From Bacillus_CJ salitolerans (lineage in GTDB: Bacteria > Bacillota > Bacilli > Bacillales > SA4): 64,000 nt of DNA. This document shows, one piece after another, positions 1 to 9,631 of the stretch (positions are counted from its first letter, which is position 1; each line of letters opens with the position of its first letter). Location: NCBI RefSeq assembly GCF_042680805.1, contig NZ_JBHUEM010000054.1, positions 195,388 to 259,387 of the forward strand, written 5' to 3'. Below the pieces are notes generated by a model that searched no databases, was not told where the DNA came from, and worked only from the letters and a program-made list of their open reading frames with translations. Position numbers and translations under genes: made by a program.

Positions 1-1
1 A

Positions 2-1009
2 GGTGGGGTCGGCCTGGTAGCTGTGGATTTGCTACATAAAAAAGAAAAAGTAGCAAAGGAAATGATCGAGGGATTTATCGAAATGTTCAAAGACAAAAAC
101 GTTCCTCTTGTTATGCTGTATCCATTTCGACCTGATTTTTATAAAAAAATGGGGTTTGGTTACGGGTCAAAAATGAACCAATATCGAATGAACCCAAGTG
201 GACTACCAAAACATGCAAAGAAAGATCATCTACAATTTGCTCGGGAAGAAGATGGTCCATTGTTAGTTGATTGTTTTAATCGTTATGCAAAGGATACCCA
301 CGGAATGATTTATAAAAATGGCCATGAAGCAAAAAATTATTTCCAGGACCCTAATAAGAAAATCGTAGTGTATAAAAAAGATAACGTAATTGAAGGGTAT
401 CTATCCTTTTCTTTTAAGAAAATGAGTGAAACCAACTTCTGTTTAAATGACTTGGTTATCCATGAATTTGTATACGAAACGAATTCCGCCTTTATGGAGC
501 TATGCGGCTTTTTGGAATCACAGGCTGATCAGGTTAATCGAATTGTACTTAATACTCAGGATGAAGCGTTTCACCATGTATTATCTGACCCAAGGAACCA
601 CACAAATGAGTTGATTCCAAGTGTTTATCATGAAAGTCATACAGCTGGAGTTGGGATCATGTACCGAGTAATTGATGTTGAGCAGTTCTTCCGCATCGTG
701 CCGAACCACTTATTTGGATATGAGACGGTATCAATAAAGCTGAAAATTGACGATTCATTCATCCAAGAAAATAGTAAGGATTATTTGTTGAAGGTAACAA
801 ATGGAAGAATTGAGGTACTGAAAGAACTGACTTGTGATGTAACTGTAGGCATGGATATTGCCGATTATTCTTCACTCATCATGGGTGCGGTAGATTTTCA
901 AGCCTTGTATCGCTTCGGAAAAGTTCAGCTTTCTGACGAATCCTATATTTCGCTTCTTAATCAGATGTTTAGAACGAACCAAAACCCAATTTGTATGACT
1001 TTATTCTAA
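2..1009 (+). CDS. Eis-like GNAT N-acetyltransferase, 5'-truncated by the window edge
   Basis: The reading frame is open to the left edge (GGVGLVAVDLL runs in from base 2), so the N-terminus lies outside the window; the first GTG at 23 is internal. What remains, about 335 residues, matches the Eis family: the end of a GNAT acetyl-CoA-binding fold (the G-V-G-L stretch, then a helix and an FYKKMGFGYG-type loop), a second GNAT-like half, and a C-terminal SCP2-like lipid-carrier domain from about residue 225. Eis-type enzymes acetylate amines, including aminoglycosides in mycobacteria; most Bacillus members have no known substrate. A TetR-type regulator follows on the same strand. Family assignment is from recognisable layout; the substrate is unknown. 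Confidence 0.8.
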   Translation, partial: GGVGLVAVDLLHKKEKVAKEMIEGFIEMFKDKNVPLVMLYPFRPDFYKKMGFGYGSKMNQYRMNPSGLPKHAKKDHLQFAREEDGPLLVDCFNRYAKDTHGMIYKNGHEAKNYFQDPNKKIVVYKKDNVIEGYLSFSFKKMSETNFCLNDLVIHEFVYETNSAFMELCGFLESQADQVNRIVLNTQDEAFHHVLSDPRNHTNELIPSVYHESHTAGVGIMYRVIDVEQFFRIVPNHLFGYETVSIKLKIDDSFIQENSKDYLLKVTNGRIEVLKELTCDVTVGMDIADYSSLIMGAVDFQALYRFGKVQLSDESYISLLNQMFRTNQNPICMTLF

Positions 1010-1079
1010 TGAGACTCTATGAATCGAAATGTCTGATTGTGGTATGATGAAGTGAATGATAAGGTTCAAGGAGGATACG

Positions 1080-1691
1080 ATGACACCAGTAGTTTCTGAA
1101 GAATATCGGGAAAAGAAAAAACAGGAAATCATTGAGCATGCTCTCGTTTGTTTTGCAGAAAAGGGATTTCAAGCAGCAACGATAGATGATATTGTGAAGC
1201 GCTCCAAAATGAGTAAAGGTTCTATTTATACGTATTTTCAAAGTAAAGAGGATATATATGTAGCGTTGATGAATGAAAAAACGGAGATTAGTACGCAGCA
1301 CTTAAAAGAAGAGTTAAAGAAATTTGATTCATCAATCGAAAAAATACGATTTATTTTTGATATATTTAAAAGCCAAGCTGGGAGAAGTAATTGGATTGAT
1401 CGGGTGAAGGTACATACAGAATTTTATCTTCATGCTTCGAGGGATCCGGACCTTAGGAGCCTTTTGATTGAGAGAGCTAAGCACTACTATATTAATGTCC
1501 TTGTTGATGTTCTTGAGGAAGGTAAGATGGCGGGAGAAATCAAGACGACCACTGATTCTGAAATAGCAGCAAACTTATTTTGGAGTATGCTCGACGGAAT
1601 TAATTTTCAATATTCTGCGTTACAAGATCATTACCCATATGAGGATGTCTTAGAGGAAGCGAAAGCGATGTATATAAAATCTCTAATGTAA
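1080..1691 (+). CDS. TetR/AcrR family transcriptional regulator
   Basis: 203 residues. The N-terminal ~55 residues form a typical TetR helix-turn-helix: an AEKGFQAATIDDI segment, then KMSKGSIYTYFQSKEDIY, the family signature. The remaining helical domain would bind an unknown ligand. The frame is open further upstream, but ATG 1080 is preserved as start by AGGAGG at 1069-1074. It lies 70 bp after the Eis-like gene and may be separately transcribed. No palindromic operator is obvious just upstream, so its target is unknown. The helix-turn-helix call is firm; the regulated pathway cannot be inferred. Confidence 0.9.
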   Translation: MTPVVSEEYREKKKQEIIEHALVCFAEKGFQAATIDDIVKRSKMSKGSIYTYFQSKEDIYVALMNEKTEISTQHLKEELKKFDSSIEKIRFIFDIFKSQAGRSNWIDRVKVHTEFYLHASRDPDLRSLLIERAKHYYINVLVDVLEEGKMAGEIKTTTDSEIAANLFWSMLDGINFQYSALQDHYPYEDVLEEAKAMYIKSLM

Positions 1692-1743
1692 GATAGGTTA
1701 CCTTAGTCTACTATAGTATAGGAAATAAGGGAGAGTGACTCTA

Positions 1744-1824
1744 ATGAAGGTTATTTGTAAAAGAGAAAAGCCAAACATACCCGTTCCTAGAGATATTGAG
1801 TGGCTATTTCCAATGAAGTATTAA
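1744..1824 (+). CDS. possible 26-residue peptide, unrecognised
   Basis: An ATG at 1744 preceded by GGGAG about 10 bases upstream opens a 26-codon frame ending in PVPRDIEWLFPMKY. It sits between the TetR gene and a strong hairpin. I recognise no family. It could be a real small protein, the N-terminal remnant of a decayed gene, or chance; length alone cannot decide. Confidence 0.3.
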   Translation: MKVICKREKPNIPVPRDIEWLFPMKY

Positions 1825-1828
1825 ATGA

Positions 1829-1916
1829 AGGGCACTAGTGTGGAGACGTTCTGCACCTCAAAAGTTAGTTTTTCACTCTAACTTTTGGGGAACCTCAGAC
1901 ATACTAGTGCCTTTTA
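1829..1916 (+). terminator. long imperfect hairpin, probable terminator
   Basis: GGCACTAGT at 1831 pairs with ACTAGTGCC ending at 1911, and an inner CAAAAGTTAG / CTAACTTTTG stem closes a short loop; TTTT follows. The long two-part stem is larger than an ordinary terminator and may be a small palindromic repeat that also ends transcription. Confidence 0.6.
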
Positions 1917-2079
1917 TGTTTTCTATAGAGTATTCCATGTTTTATTTACCGAATGTATCTCCTCCCTAAGTCTAGGAAAATGTCGATTTTCACCTAAAAT
2001 ATACCTAAATGTCGACATTTGTTTATTATAATAAGGGGAGATTTCAAATACTGAAAAAGAGATCATTCCTACTTAAACA
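1917..2079. other. intergenic stretch with a 14-bp palindrome and promoter-like bases
   Basis: A perfect palindrome AAATGTCGACATTT lies at 2007-2020, with a related ATGTCGATTTT at about 1979. TATAAT at 2027-2032 and a purine-rich AAGGGGAG follow, but no convincing open frame comes after them before the convergent merR-type gene ends at 2080. It looks like the control region of a lost or very small gene. Confidence 0.35.
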
Positions 2080-2811
2080 CTATCTACTACAATAAGGAAA
2101 ATCATCTTCTCCTGAATCCTCCACCATTACACATAAGAGATGTAAATACCTCATCCCACGTAGTTGTTCCTTCACTAAATAGTCATAATAAACTAAAGAT
2201 TCTCTCGTAATACGAATCGCTTCACTAATATTATGCTTATCCATTTCACCTAGTACCTCCCGAACAACATCAAGTGAGTATACTGCACTTTGGAGTGTAC
2301 GGATGACAACTAGTTTTCTTATATCACTTTTGTTGTATATTCTGTACCCACTTTCATCGTCCCTCTCAGGGAGTATTAATCCTTCCTTTTCCCAGTGTCT
2401 TAAGGTGGAATTTGCTACACCAATTGCTTTAGCTGCTTCTCCAATAGAGTACCAGTTCTTTTTTGAGAAAGGATTCACTATTTCATCAAGATTATCCAGC
2501 TCAAGCACATTTAGAGCTAGTTCGGCTTTCATTTTATCCTCATATAGCTTTGCTTGCACCTTGCTAACCAACCATAAAGCATCAGTTATTTTCTTCTGTT
2601 GAATAAGAGGCATGGTCTCTCGAATGACTTTCATCCCAAATCCGGTATTCATTGCCCGTATACACTCGAAATAGGCAATGTGCTCCTTTGTATAAATTCG
2701 ATATCCATTTTCTTTTCTCTCAACTTTAGGAACAATTCCCCATGACTCATAATGTCTGAGAGCACTTGTACTAATGTTTAATTTCTTGGCGATATCTAAC
2801 GGTCTTATCAC
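2080..2811 (-). CDS. MerR family regulator with two tandem MerR DNA-binding domains
   Basis: 243 residues from GTG 2811. Two MerR-type winged helix-turn-helix domains are visible: residues ~2-70 (DIAKKLNISTSALRHYESWG...NGYRIYTKEHI) and ~120-190 (SIGEAAKAIGVANSTLRHWEKEG...SGYRIYNKSDI). MerR proteins normally have one such domain and dimerise, so this protein carries a dimer's worth in one chain. An in-frame TTG at 2823 is possible, but GGAGGT overlaps those codons and serves GTG 2811, with a short 4-nt spacing. No effector-binding domain or cysteine metal site is apparent. It is divergent from the UvrA paralogue, which it probably regulates from the shared 146-bp intergenic region. Confidence 0.85.
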   Translation of the reverse strand: MIRPLDIAKKLNISTSALRHYESWGIVPKVERKENGYRIYTKEHIAYFECIRAMNTGFGMKVIRETMPLIQQKKITDALWLVSKVQAKLYEDKMKAELALNVLELDNLDEIVNPFSKKNWYSIGEAAKAIGVANSTLRHWEKEGLILPERDDESGYRIYNKSDIRKLVVIRTLQSAVYSLDVVREVLGEMDKHNISEAIRITRESLVYYDYLVKEQLRGMRYLHLLCVMVEDSGEDDFPYCSR

Positions 2812-2957
2812 ACTTACCTCCAATGAACATTATTCTAAAACATTAAAGCAACATGACCGACTTTGCACTATTATATCAATGAATATACCTAAAAACATTA
2901 GCATTTGCATGAATGTTGTAGAATGTAGTCGTAAGCTAAAAATAAGGAGGGAAAGGT

Positions 2958-5423
2958 TTGAATAATCTTATCCAAATTAAAGGTGCAAGGGAGCATAATC
3001 TTAAAAACGTCACGGTACAAATACCAAAAAATAAGCTTGTCGTATTAACAGGACCATCTGGTTCCGGAAAGTCAACGTTAGCACTTGATACCCTTCAAAG
3101 AGAATGTCAGAGGCAATACATGGAGTCAATGGGAATGACAACAGATGCTGTTAGTAAGCCTAATGTCGATTCAATTATTGGCTTATCTCCCTCTATTAGT
3201 ATTGGCCAGCACATCACAAACCGAAATCCTCGTTCAACTGTTGGAACCACAACAGACATGTACACTTACCTACGTGTACTCTTTGAAAAGTTAGGGGAAA
3301 GAAAATGTCCTAATTGTAAGCAGTACATACCTCCAAGATTTGACAAAAACCTTTATCAAGAAGAATCTGGATATACCCAATATGTTGACTGTCCTTATTG
3401 CCACAACCGCCTTGAAAAATTAACAAGAAGTCATTTCTCTTTTAATAAACCAGAAGGTGCTTGCAGCACTTGTGATGGACTTGGACAAGTTGTCGAATTA
3501 GACTACCCGTCGGTATTTGATGAGGAAAAAAGCTTACATGAAGACAGTGTAAGCATTTGGAATGGTCAATATCGTGATTATCAGCTGAACATCTTAAAAG
3601 CAGCAGCCCAATACTATGACCTGAAGATCGACTTTGATTTGCCACTGAAAACATTCAATAGCTTAGAAAAAGATCTGTTATTCTACGGAGTGGAAAGTGA
3701 ACAATTTTCATCTTACTTTCCAGGAAAGAAGCCCCCCAAAACGGTTGGACAAGGAAAATTTGAAGGGGTAGTCACAGGGATTTGGCGAAGGTATAGGGAA
3801 AAAGGTGGTCAATCGGGTGAAGCTAGATTATTTTTCTCAACGGAGTGTCCGGATTGTTTAGGGGATCGATTACAGGAACAAAGTCGTCAAGTCCTAGTAT
3901 TGGGAACCAGCATAACCGCTTTAACGAAAATGTCTCTTGAAGATATTTACACATGGATTGAAAATCTTCAGCACCAATTGCCGAGTGAAAGTATGTATGT
4001 TGTTGAAGGATTACTGTATGAATTGAAAACGAAAGTAGCTCGAATTATTCATGTTGGGTTAGGCTATTTATCATTTAATAGACAAACGATTACTCTCTCT
4101 GGAGGAGAGGCACAACGACTGAGATTGGCTACTATTCTTGGATCTGGTTTGACAGGAGTTCTCTATATTCTTGACGAACCGACAGCAGGACTGCACCCAA
4201 AAGATACACAAGGCCTTTTAAAAGTAATGAAAGAATTAAGAGATTTAGGTAACACAGTTTTAGTTATTGAACATGACGAAGAAGTGATGCGGGATGCTGA
4301 CCATATAATCGACATAGGGCCAGGTGCAGGGAAGTATGGTGGAAACATTGTAGGAGAAGGCACTGTCCAGCAGCTAATGAAACAGGAACAATCCATAACA
4401 GGTGCATTTTTGAACAAGCCTATCAGTGTTTACCGAAATAGACGTAAGGGCAATGGAAAATATTTGACTGTCCATCATGCAACAAAGCATAACTTGGAAA
4501 ATATAACAATCTCCTTTCCTCTTGGTACTTTCATTTCTGTAACAGGTGTTTCTGGATCAGGAAAATCAACATTAGTTTTTGACGTTCTTTCATCTGGTAT
4601 AGGTGGAAAACTTGATGGATGTGAAAAAATAACTGGATTAGATTTTATAGAAAATATCATTACGGTTGACCAATCACCCATTACAAGAATGCAGCGATCC
4701 AATATTGCGACCTATACAGATGCGTTCACTTACATACGAAATCTGTTCGCGTCTCTGCCGGAATCAAAGAAACAAAGCCTAATGCCAAAAGATTTTTCAT
4801 TTAACACCCCAGGTGGAAGGTGTGAGCATTGCCTTGGTTTAGGATTCGTTCTGACCAACATGCATTTCCTTCCGGATCTTGAAGTGACATGCCCTGTGTG
4901 TAGAGGTAAACGATTTAAGGATTCCATTTTAGAGATTACTTATAGGGGAGAAACGATTTCTTCCATTCTTGATATGACTATTGAGGAAAGCTTCCCTTTA
5001 TTTGAAGGGGTGAAGAAAATCGGGTCGATAATTGAAATTATGTGTGAGGTAGGCTTAGGCTATTTAAGCTGGGGGCAGTCTGTCACTACCTTATCTGGCG
5101 GGGAAGGCCAGAGGTTGAAGCTAGCAAAAGAATTATATAAACAAACAACAAGCCATACGCTTTATTTGCTAGATGAACCGACGACAGGATTACATCCATC
5201 AGATATAAATAACCTGTTAGTGCTGTTAAATAGACTTGTTGATGCAGGGCATACGGTTATTGTGGTAGAACATTCCTTGGAGGTCATACGTGCCTCTGAT
5301 TGGGTTATAGACATTGGTCCAGAAGGTGGGGCAAATGGTGGTAAGGTTGTAGCACAAGGTACACCTGAACAGATTGCTCGAGCAGAGGAATCACATACAG
5401 GGAAATATTTGAGTCGTAACTAA
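2958..5423 (+). CDS. UvrA paralogue (short, class II-like ABC ATPase)
   Basis: 821 residues, against 957 for the canonical UvrA further along this window. It keeps two ABC halves: Walker A TGPSGSGKST at 31-40 and GVSGSGKST near 530, LSGGEAQRLRLA and LSGGEGQRLKLA signatures, LLDEPTTGLH, and zinc-finger cysteines (CPNC...CPYC; CEHC...CPVC). The shortening suggests loss of most of the UvrB-binding insert, typical of UvrA2-type proteins. These have been linked to tolerance of DNA-intercalating antibiotics, notably in producers, and are not thought to act in normal excision repair. Start is TTG 2958 with AAGGAGG seven bases upstream. Divergence from a MerR regulator and an adjacent drug exporter fit a drug-response role, which is inference. 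Confidence 0.88.
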   Translation: MNNLIQIKGAREHNLKNVTVQIPKNKLVVLTGPSGSGKSTLALDTLQRECQRQYMESMGMTTDAVSKPNVDSIIGLSPSISIGQHITNRNPRSTVGTTTDMYTYLRVLFEKLGERKCPNCKQYIPPRFDKNLYQEESGYTQYVDCPYCHNRLEKLTRSHFSFNKPEGACSTCDGLGQVVELDYPSVFDEEKSLHEDSVSIWNGQYRDYQLNILKAAAQYYDLKIDFDLPLKTFNSLEKDLLFYGVESEQFSSYFPGKKPPKTVGQGKFEGVVTGIWRRYREKGGQSGEARLFFSTECPDCLGDRLQEQSRQVLVLGTSITALTKMSLEDIYTWIENLQHQLPSESMYVVEGLLYELKTKVARIIHVGLGYLSFNRQTITLSGGEAQRLRLATILGSGLTGVLYILDEPTAGLHPKDTQGLLKVMKELRDLGNTVLVIEHDEEVMRDADHIIDIGPGAGKYGGNIVGEGTVQQLMKQEQSITGAFLNKPISVYRNRRKGNGKYLTVHHATKHNLENITISFPLGTFISVTGVSGSGKSTLVFDVLSSGIGGKLDGCEKITGLDFIENIITVDQSPITRMQRSNIATYTDAFTYIRNLFASLPESKKQSLMPKDFSFNTPGGRCEHCLGLGFVLTNMHFLPDLEVTCPVCRGKRFKDSILEITYRGETISSILDMTIEESFPLFEGVKKIGSIIEIMCEVGLGYLSWGQSVTTLSGGEGQRLKLAKELYKQTTSHTLYLLDEPTTGLHPSDINNLLVLLNRLVDAGHTVIVVEHSLEVIRASDWVIDIGPEGGANGGKVVAQGTPEQIARAEESHTGKYLSRN

Positions 5424-5495
5424 AAATGAAACATTGACGCTTTTGGTTCGTATAGATGACCAGAAGCATTATTGTTCTAGATTGGAGCTGAACAT

Positions 5496-7232
5496 ATGGA
5501 GATGGGAAAAAAAGCCAAACGAAACCCATTTATTTCACTAATTTTATCAACGAAGATTCCGAAGATTGCTCTAGCAATTGGGCTTATTGGGAGTTTTATC
5601 ACTACACTTATAGGTCTAACCATCCCACTTTTAACTAGAGAGATGGTAGATGGCTTTTCGGTGGAATCGCTTAACACATTTCTTATCGTTGCGATTATTT
5701 TGGTGTTTATATTACAGGCAGTAATAGACGGAATTTCCATGTATGCACTCGCGTATGTTGGTCAAAAAATTGTTGCTAGGCTTCGAGAAAAAATGTGGTT
5801 CAAGCTTTTACGCTTGCCGGTACAGTACTTTGATCAACATACAAGCGGGGAAACCGTAAGTCGTGTCGTTAATGATACTGGAATTGTAAAAGATTTAATT
5901 TCCCAACATTTCCCTCAATTTATTAGTGGGATCATTTCAATTATCGGCTCAGTCATTATTCTTTTTATCATGGATTGGAAAATGACGTTATTAATGTTTA
6001 TAGCCGTGCCCATTACCGTTCTCGTGATGGTGCCTCTTGGGAGAAGAATGTCGAAAATTTCTCGAAGTCTTCAAGATGAAACAGCGAGCTTTACTTCAAA
6101 TGTTCAGCAAACTCTTAGTGAAATTCGATTGATGAAGGCTTCAAATGCTGAACAGACAGAAGAGAAAAAAGGGGCGAGCGGTATTGAAAAGCTGTTTACA
6201 TATGGATTGCGAGAAGGTCGGATTTTTGCTTTAATTGCTCCAATCATGTATTCCATTGTGATGATCGTCATTGTTATCATTATTGGCTATGGAGGAATAC
6301 GGGTAGCAGAAGGCTCCATGACGACCGGTTCTCTTGTTGCGTTTCTCCTTTATCTTTTCCAAATTATTTATCCGATTACGTCATTTACGATGTTCTTCAC
6401 ACAATTGCAAAAGGCAATGGGAGCAACTGAGAGAATCATTGACATTCTAAAGGTAGATGTAGAATCCGGACAGAATGGAATCGACATGGATATTTCTAAT
6501 CAAGGACTCCGCGTTGAAAATGTATCTTTTTCGTACAGTGAGGACGAGATGGTACTGAAACATATTTCCTTTCATGTAAATCCAGGTACGATGGTTGCAT
6601 TTGCTGGACCCAGTGGGGGCGGAAAAACCACGATGTTTGGATTATTAGAACGTTTTTATGAACCTACTTCAGGTAATATTTTGATTGGAGATACTCCAAT
6701 TAACGAACTTTCCATGTATTCATGGAGAAAACAAATTGGTTATGTTTCGCAGGATAGCCCAATGATGGTCGGGACCATCCGGGAGAACCTCTGCTATGGT
6801 TTAGAAGACAGGCATGATATCAATGACGATCGTTTATGGGAAGTTGCAAGAATGGCCTATGCCGATCAATTTATCCGTGAGTTTCCAAAGGGGCTTGATA
6901 CAGAGGTTGGAGAGCGTGGAGTGAAGCTCTCTGGTGGTCAAAGGCAAAGAATTGCCATAGCTAGGGCATTTTTGAGAGACCCGAAAATATTAATGATGGA
7001 TGAAGCGACCGCTAGCTTAGATAGCCAGTCTGAAGGAATCGTTCAGCAAGCCTTGACACGATTAATGGAAGGTCGTACAACGTTTATCATCGCTCACCGA
7101 TTATCTACAATCGTAAATGCTGATAACATTATCTTTATTGATAAAGGACAAGTAACTGGTTCCGGTACTCATCAGGAACTCGTCCAATCACACGAGCTTT
7201 ATAGAGAGTTTGCGGAACAACAATTGACATAA
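5496..7232 (+). CDS. bmrA: BmrA-like multidrug ABC exporter (fused permease-ATPase half-transporter)
   Basis: 578 residues. Residues ~20-310 hold six hydrophobic segments of a type I ABC exporter; the C-terminal ATPase has Walker A GPSGGGKTT, signature LSGGQRQRIAIARA, Walker B ILMMDEATASLDS and the switch histidine in IIAHRLST. Such half-transporters act as homodimers in the membrane. Length and sequence resemble B. subtilis BmrA (YvcC), which pumps out dyes and antibiotics such as cervimycin. It follows the UvrA paralogue by 72 bp, so co-transcription is possible. The symbol is by resemblance; another paralogue of the family cannot be excluded. Confidence 0.8.
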   Translation: MEMGKKAKRNPFISLILSTKIPKIALAIGLIGSFITTLIGLTIPLLTREMVDGFSVESLNTFLIVAIILVFILQAVIDGISMYALAYVGQKIVARLREKMWFKLLRLPVQYFDQHTSGETVSRVVNDTGIVKDLISQHFPQFISGIISIIGSVIILFIMDWKMTLLMFIAVPITVLVMVPLGRRMSKISRSLQDETASFTSNVQQTLSEIRLMKASNAEQTEEKKGASGIEKLFTYGLREGRIFALIAPIMYSIVMIVIVIIIGYGGIRVAEGSMTTGSLVAFLLYLFQIIYPITSFTMFFTQLQKAMGATERIIDILKVDVESGQNGIDMDISNQGLRVENVSFSYSEDEMVLKHISFHVNPGTMVAFAGPSGGGKTTMFGLLERFYEPTSGNILIGDTPINELSMYSWRKQIGYVSQDSPMMVGTIRENLCYGLEDRHDINDDRLWEVARMAYADQFIREFPKGLDTEVGERGVKLSGGQRQRIAIARAFLRDPKILMMDEATASLDSQSEGIVQQALTRLMEGRTTFIIAHRLSTIVNADNIIFIDKGQVTGSGTHQELVQSHELYREFAEQQLT

Positions 7233-7360
7233 CACTTTATGGGATTGAAGCCAGCTATTCTGAACGATGAATTAAGAATGAAATGTGGATTATCCATTAT
7301 TTTTTTACATATATTTCCTCTTGTTGGTAGAAGATAATTTTAAAAGGAGGAAGACCCTGG

Positions 7361-8365
7361 ATGAACCACAACCCCAAATTAACGTCATCGGAATTAGCAT
7401 CCTTATGGAGTTCTTATATATCCGACAGTATGAATATTTGTATTATGAAGCATTTTTTAGCAAATGTAGACGATGAACAAATAAAAGAAATTGTTCATCA
7501 CTCGAAAGAACTTTCTACCGGCCATATAGAATCATTAATTTCTATTTTTAACAAAGAGAATCTACCATTACCAATAGGCTACACAGATGCTGATGTGAAT
7601 GAGCAAGCACCTAGACTATTTTCTGATATCTTTTATCTGCGTTTTTTACAATTTATGGGGAGAACGGGTACAAATATCAATGGTATGGCCTTAGGTATAA
7701 CTTATCGAGAAGACGTAAGGGCATTTTATAAGTCAACAGTAAACGAGAGTGCGGAGTTATATGACAACATTATTCGACTTATGACCAAAAAGGGTATACT
7801 CGTTCGTTCCCCTTATATACCCTATTATCAACAGGTTGAGTTTATACAGGATGACCACTTTTTAGAAGGGTATTTAACATTACATAAAAGACCATTACTC
7901 GCTATAGAAATAGCACACCTTTCCAATATTATTGAAGCAAATGTTATTGGAAGAACATTAGTTGATGGCCTCACGCAGGTAGCGGAAGCAAAAGAAGTAA
8001 AGAAACATTTGCAAGAAGGATTTGAATTAGGATCTCAAATAATAAAAGCAATAGAACAAATTCTTGAAGAGAATCATACTAATACTCCTTTCTCGTCTGA
8101 TTCAACAATTACAAACAGTACCATTACAACATTTTCAGATAAATTGATTATGGGGATATTATCAGCATTAACTACAGTATCGATTGGTAGTATAGGACAA
8201 GGGATTGGGGCAAGTATGAGAAGTGATATAATTGGAGAATATACAAAATTGTTAGCGAAAATTGGAAAATTTGCAATGAAAAGTGGAAAAATCTCCATTA
8301 AAAATGGATGGATTGAAAAACCGCCACAAACAATTGATAGGGAAAAACTACAAAAAGGAAATTGA
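7361..8365 (+). CDS. DUF3231 family protein
   Basis: 334 residues with AAGGAGG just upstream of ATG 7361. The protein has two similar helical halves (about 5-160 and 175-320), each starting with a segment like SELASLWSSYISDSMNICIM or the matching IAHLSNIIEANVIGRTL. This is the layout of DUF3231, a family frequent in spore-formers and thought to be ferritin-like helical bundles. No signal peptide or membrane segment; residues 258-285 are mildly hydrophobic. Function unknown. It stands alone between the exporter and a decayed transporter gene. Confidence 0.75.
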   Translation: MNHNPKLTSSELASLWSSYISDSMNICIMKHFLANVDDEQIKEIVHHSKELSTGHIESLISIFNKENLPLPIGYTDADVNEQAPRLFSDIFYLRFLQFMGRTGTNINGMALGITYREDVRAFYKSTVNESAELYDNIIRLMTKKGILVRSPYIPYYQQVEFIQDDHFLEGYLTLHKRPLLAIEIAHLSNIIEANVIGRTLVDGLTQVAEAKEVKKHLQEGFELGSQIIKAIEQILEENHTNTPFSSDSTITNSTITTFSDKLIMGILSALTTVSIGSIGQGIGASMRSDIIGEYTKLLAKIGKFAMKSGKISIKNGWIEKPPQTIDREKLQKGN

Positions 8366-8727
8366 GAAATGTACCATTATTAATGCAGTTTATAATGGAA
8401 TGACATAAACAGAGCGGCTGAATTTTGTAACTTTGTTAACGCTTCTCAAGAGTCCACCTCGTTAAATTCCTTATCAAATAAATTGTGACCAATTTTAGTA
8501 AAGGTACCCTTTAAAAATGAGGTAAAGTGGATGCCATTCCAATTTGTTCGAGGTAACTAATTTTCTGGGCGAAAAAAACGCGTAGCGCCCATCAAGGGTA
8601 AAGTATGCCCTTTTTCGTAAATTAGTGAATTAACAATATTGGAAGGATCCATCAGCAGAAAAAACAACCACTAGGTTGTGTTCTTAGTCATGGGTTTTCC
8701 ATGGCTTTTTTTTACTTTATATTGGAA
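8366..8727. other. gene-free stretch with small hairpins
   Basis: No coding frame is supported. Visible structures are a TGGGCG...CGCCCA hairpin near 8562-8593, an AGGG...CCCTTTTT element near 8595-8618, and CATGGGTTTTCCATG followed by seven T near 8688-8716, which could act as a terminator. The region may contain the lost 5' part of the decayed MFS gene that follows. Confidence 0.4.
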
Positions 8728-9545
8728 GGGTTAGTCGACCTTGAATTCAATAAAGCTACGAAAGACCAATATCCGAATCCTTACACTGATGATTTATTTC
8801 TACTCGTTACGATTTACACGACAAGTTATATTCATGAACAGGATCATCGGTAACAGTAGCCATGATTGTAAGTCTACCTATGGATGGATTGGTTGCAGAG
8901 GTATCTATCAATTGGCTTAACCATCTCATTTCTATTGAGCTTCTTCTTGCAAAAAAGTAAACTGGAATATAAAGCCTGTCCTTCATAATCAAAAATATAG
9001 CTTGTGGAAGATAGTTCAAACCTATCCAATGTTAATAGGATTTCAAGCTTTACAATCCCTTACGTTTGGAGCGTTTTTTAGTATAATGTATTTACATCAA
9101 CCATTATTTATAGGGTATGGGATGAGTTCGTATACTTTGGATTTATCATGCTTGCTGTGAATGTTAATTATGTGGGCGGTGTAAAGTGAACCCATCCTAA
9201 ACAGAAAATGGGATATGGTAGATTGTTTCTAGTTGCGACGCTTTTTCCAAGTGCATTCTTTATCATTCTCTCAATGGTAGAAACATATATTGTTGGGAAT
9301 GTTCTATTCTTACTGATTCAAGTGCTTCATTCGATAAAGCAGCCTATTTATCGAACCTTTGTCAATGAACAAATAGATGGGGCACAGTGTCCACCATTTT
9401 ATCGGTGATTAGATTAACTGGAAGTGTTATTGGTATGATATATAAACCATTAATCGGCTGGTTATCTGATATATTCATTCAAGTTACCTTCTTTACATTG
9501 CTCCTAATGGTAGGTATATCAATGATGTTTGTATATTTGTTTTAA
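8728..9545 (+). pseudogene. decayed MFS-type transporter (multiple frameshifts)
   Basis: No single frame is open, but pieces in different frames read as a major-facilitator transporter in the right order: FLLSFFLQKSKLEYK near 8925-8965, YPMLIGFQALQSLTFGAFFSI near 9020-9090, a fragment at 9208-9408 with VLHSIKQPIYRTFVNEQI, then, one frame over, TGSVIGMIYKPLIGWLSDI and a hydrophobic tail ending at TAA 9543-9545. At least three frame changes are needed. The 5' boundary is approximate. Either the gene has decayed or the assembly is poor here; several independent disruptions favour decay. Confidence 0.62.
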
Positions 9546-9631
9546 AAGTGTGCACCAGTTTTCTTATGTTAATGACTGATTTTCTTAGAATCTATCGAAA
9601 CTGATATCACAAAGTGGGTAGGGGAGTGCAG

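Noticed and set aside
2958..5423. Second canonical uvrA
   Set aside because: At 821 residues it lacks the region that distinguishes the 957-residue UvrA at 14681, and its context differs; treated as a paralogue.
7285..7476. 63-codon frame before the DUF3231 gene
   Set aside because: It overlaps the DUF3231 start, which has AAGGAGG and family support.
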